Shown here: positions 63,939 through 64,000 of the stretch, in pieces | How positions within the stretch are numbered: position 1 is the first letter of the stretch | Layout of the letters: each line of letters begins with the position of its first letter | Source of the DNA: Pseudomonas sp. BN411 | GTDB taxonomy: Bacteria > Pseudomonadota > Gammaproteobacteria > Pseudomonadales > Pseudomonadaceae | Assembly: GCF_029871235.1 (NCBI RefSeq) | Contig: NZ_SSOM01000065.1 | Span: forward strand, 341,120-405,119 | Reading direction: 5' to 3' | DNA length: 64,000 bases | Notes under the pieces: model-generated | Seen by the model: only the letters and a program-made list of their open reading frames with translations | Databases searched by the model: none | Told to the model about the DNA's origin: nothing | Made by a program: the position numbers and the translations under genes

Positions 63939-64000
63939 GGCACCTCCTAACGGGCCTCATTATGAGGCTTGGAGGTGTCTACGAAACTAGGGGCGATTCA

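Larger units (their letters stand above)
62770..64000 (-). mobile_element. IS3-family insertion sequence, complete (1231 bp)
   Basis: The left end TGAATCGCCCCGGCTTTCCT at 62770 and the right end (reverse complement TGAATCGCCCCTAGTTTCGT from 64000) are imperfect terminal inverted repeats of about 28 bp. The element holds overlapping orfA and orfB in the -1 relationship of the IS3 family. The right repeat coincides with the last base of the window, so the target duplication cannot be checked; the three bases before the left end are TCG. Confidence 0.92.

Noticed and set aside
56500..64000. Prophage
   Set aside because: No integrase, capsid, terminase, tail or lysis gene is visible; the XRE regulator alone is not enough.

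Overview
The window looks like a chromosomal segment of a Pseudomonas-type gammaproteobacterium. GC content is high throughout the first 56 kb. Gene order follows the Pseudomonas chromosome (dauBAR, ndpA, valS-holC-pepA, lptFG, queA-tgt-yajC-secDF, suhB-trmJ-cysE-isc operon, ndk-rlmN-pilF-rodZ-ispG-hisS-yfgM-bamB-der, leuA). Most proteins can be assigned to named families from clear motifs. I could not run database searches, so the exact species is not claimed.

Layout. 1-3.8 kb: the 3' end of a DUF481-type outer-membrane protein gene, then dauB-dauA-dauR for coupled D-/L-arginine interconversion, with a palindrome upstream. 3.9-9.5 kb: a GlxA/AraC regulator divergent from a SnoaL-like protein, a YhbQ-like GIY-YIG protein, a GST-like protein, nucleoid protein NdpA and a TAXI-type binding protein. 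9.6-15.8 kb: sbcDC, a three-copy 130-bp repeat tract and rlmF. 15.8-23.4 kb, minus strand: an SLC13 permease, a small winged-helix protein, valS, a Pro-rich protein, holC and pepA. 23.5-26.7 kb: lptFG, an RDD protein and a cold-shock protein. 27.0-36.0 kb: tRNA-Leu(CAA), queA-tgt-yajC-secD-secF, a glycine-zipper protein, suhB, trmJ and cysE. 36.1-42.4 kb: the complete isc iron-sulfur operon (iscRSUA-hscBA-fdx-iscX) behind tandem IscR sites, then ndk. 42.4-51.2 kb: rlmN-pilF-rodZ-ispG-hisS-yfgM-bamB-der. 51.4-55.7 kb: an aminotransferase/omega-amidase pair, an HxlR regulator, and leuA preceded by a leucine-rich leader peptide.

From about 56.5 kb to the end the character changes. A YbdG-type mechanosensitive channel gene survives only as its C-terminal third, cut off where its sequence becomes unrelated. 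It is followed by visibly AT-richer DNA with unrecognised small genes, an XRE-type regulator with a palindrome over its promoter, a 726-residue SMC/ABC-type ATPase related to the AAA_13 (PrrC/RloC) group, and a 329-residue protein with a GIY-YIG nuclease core. An IS3-family element closes the window; its right terminal repeat coincides with the last base. This looks like one side of a genomic island, and the ATPase plus GIY-YIG pair is the best candidate for an undescribed (probably anti-phage) system. No integrase, phage structural gene or CRISPR array is visible.
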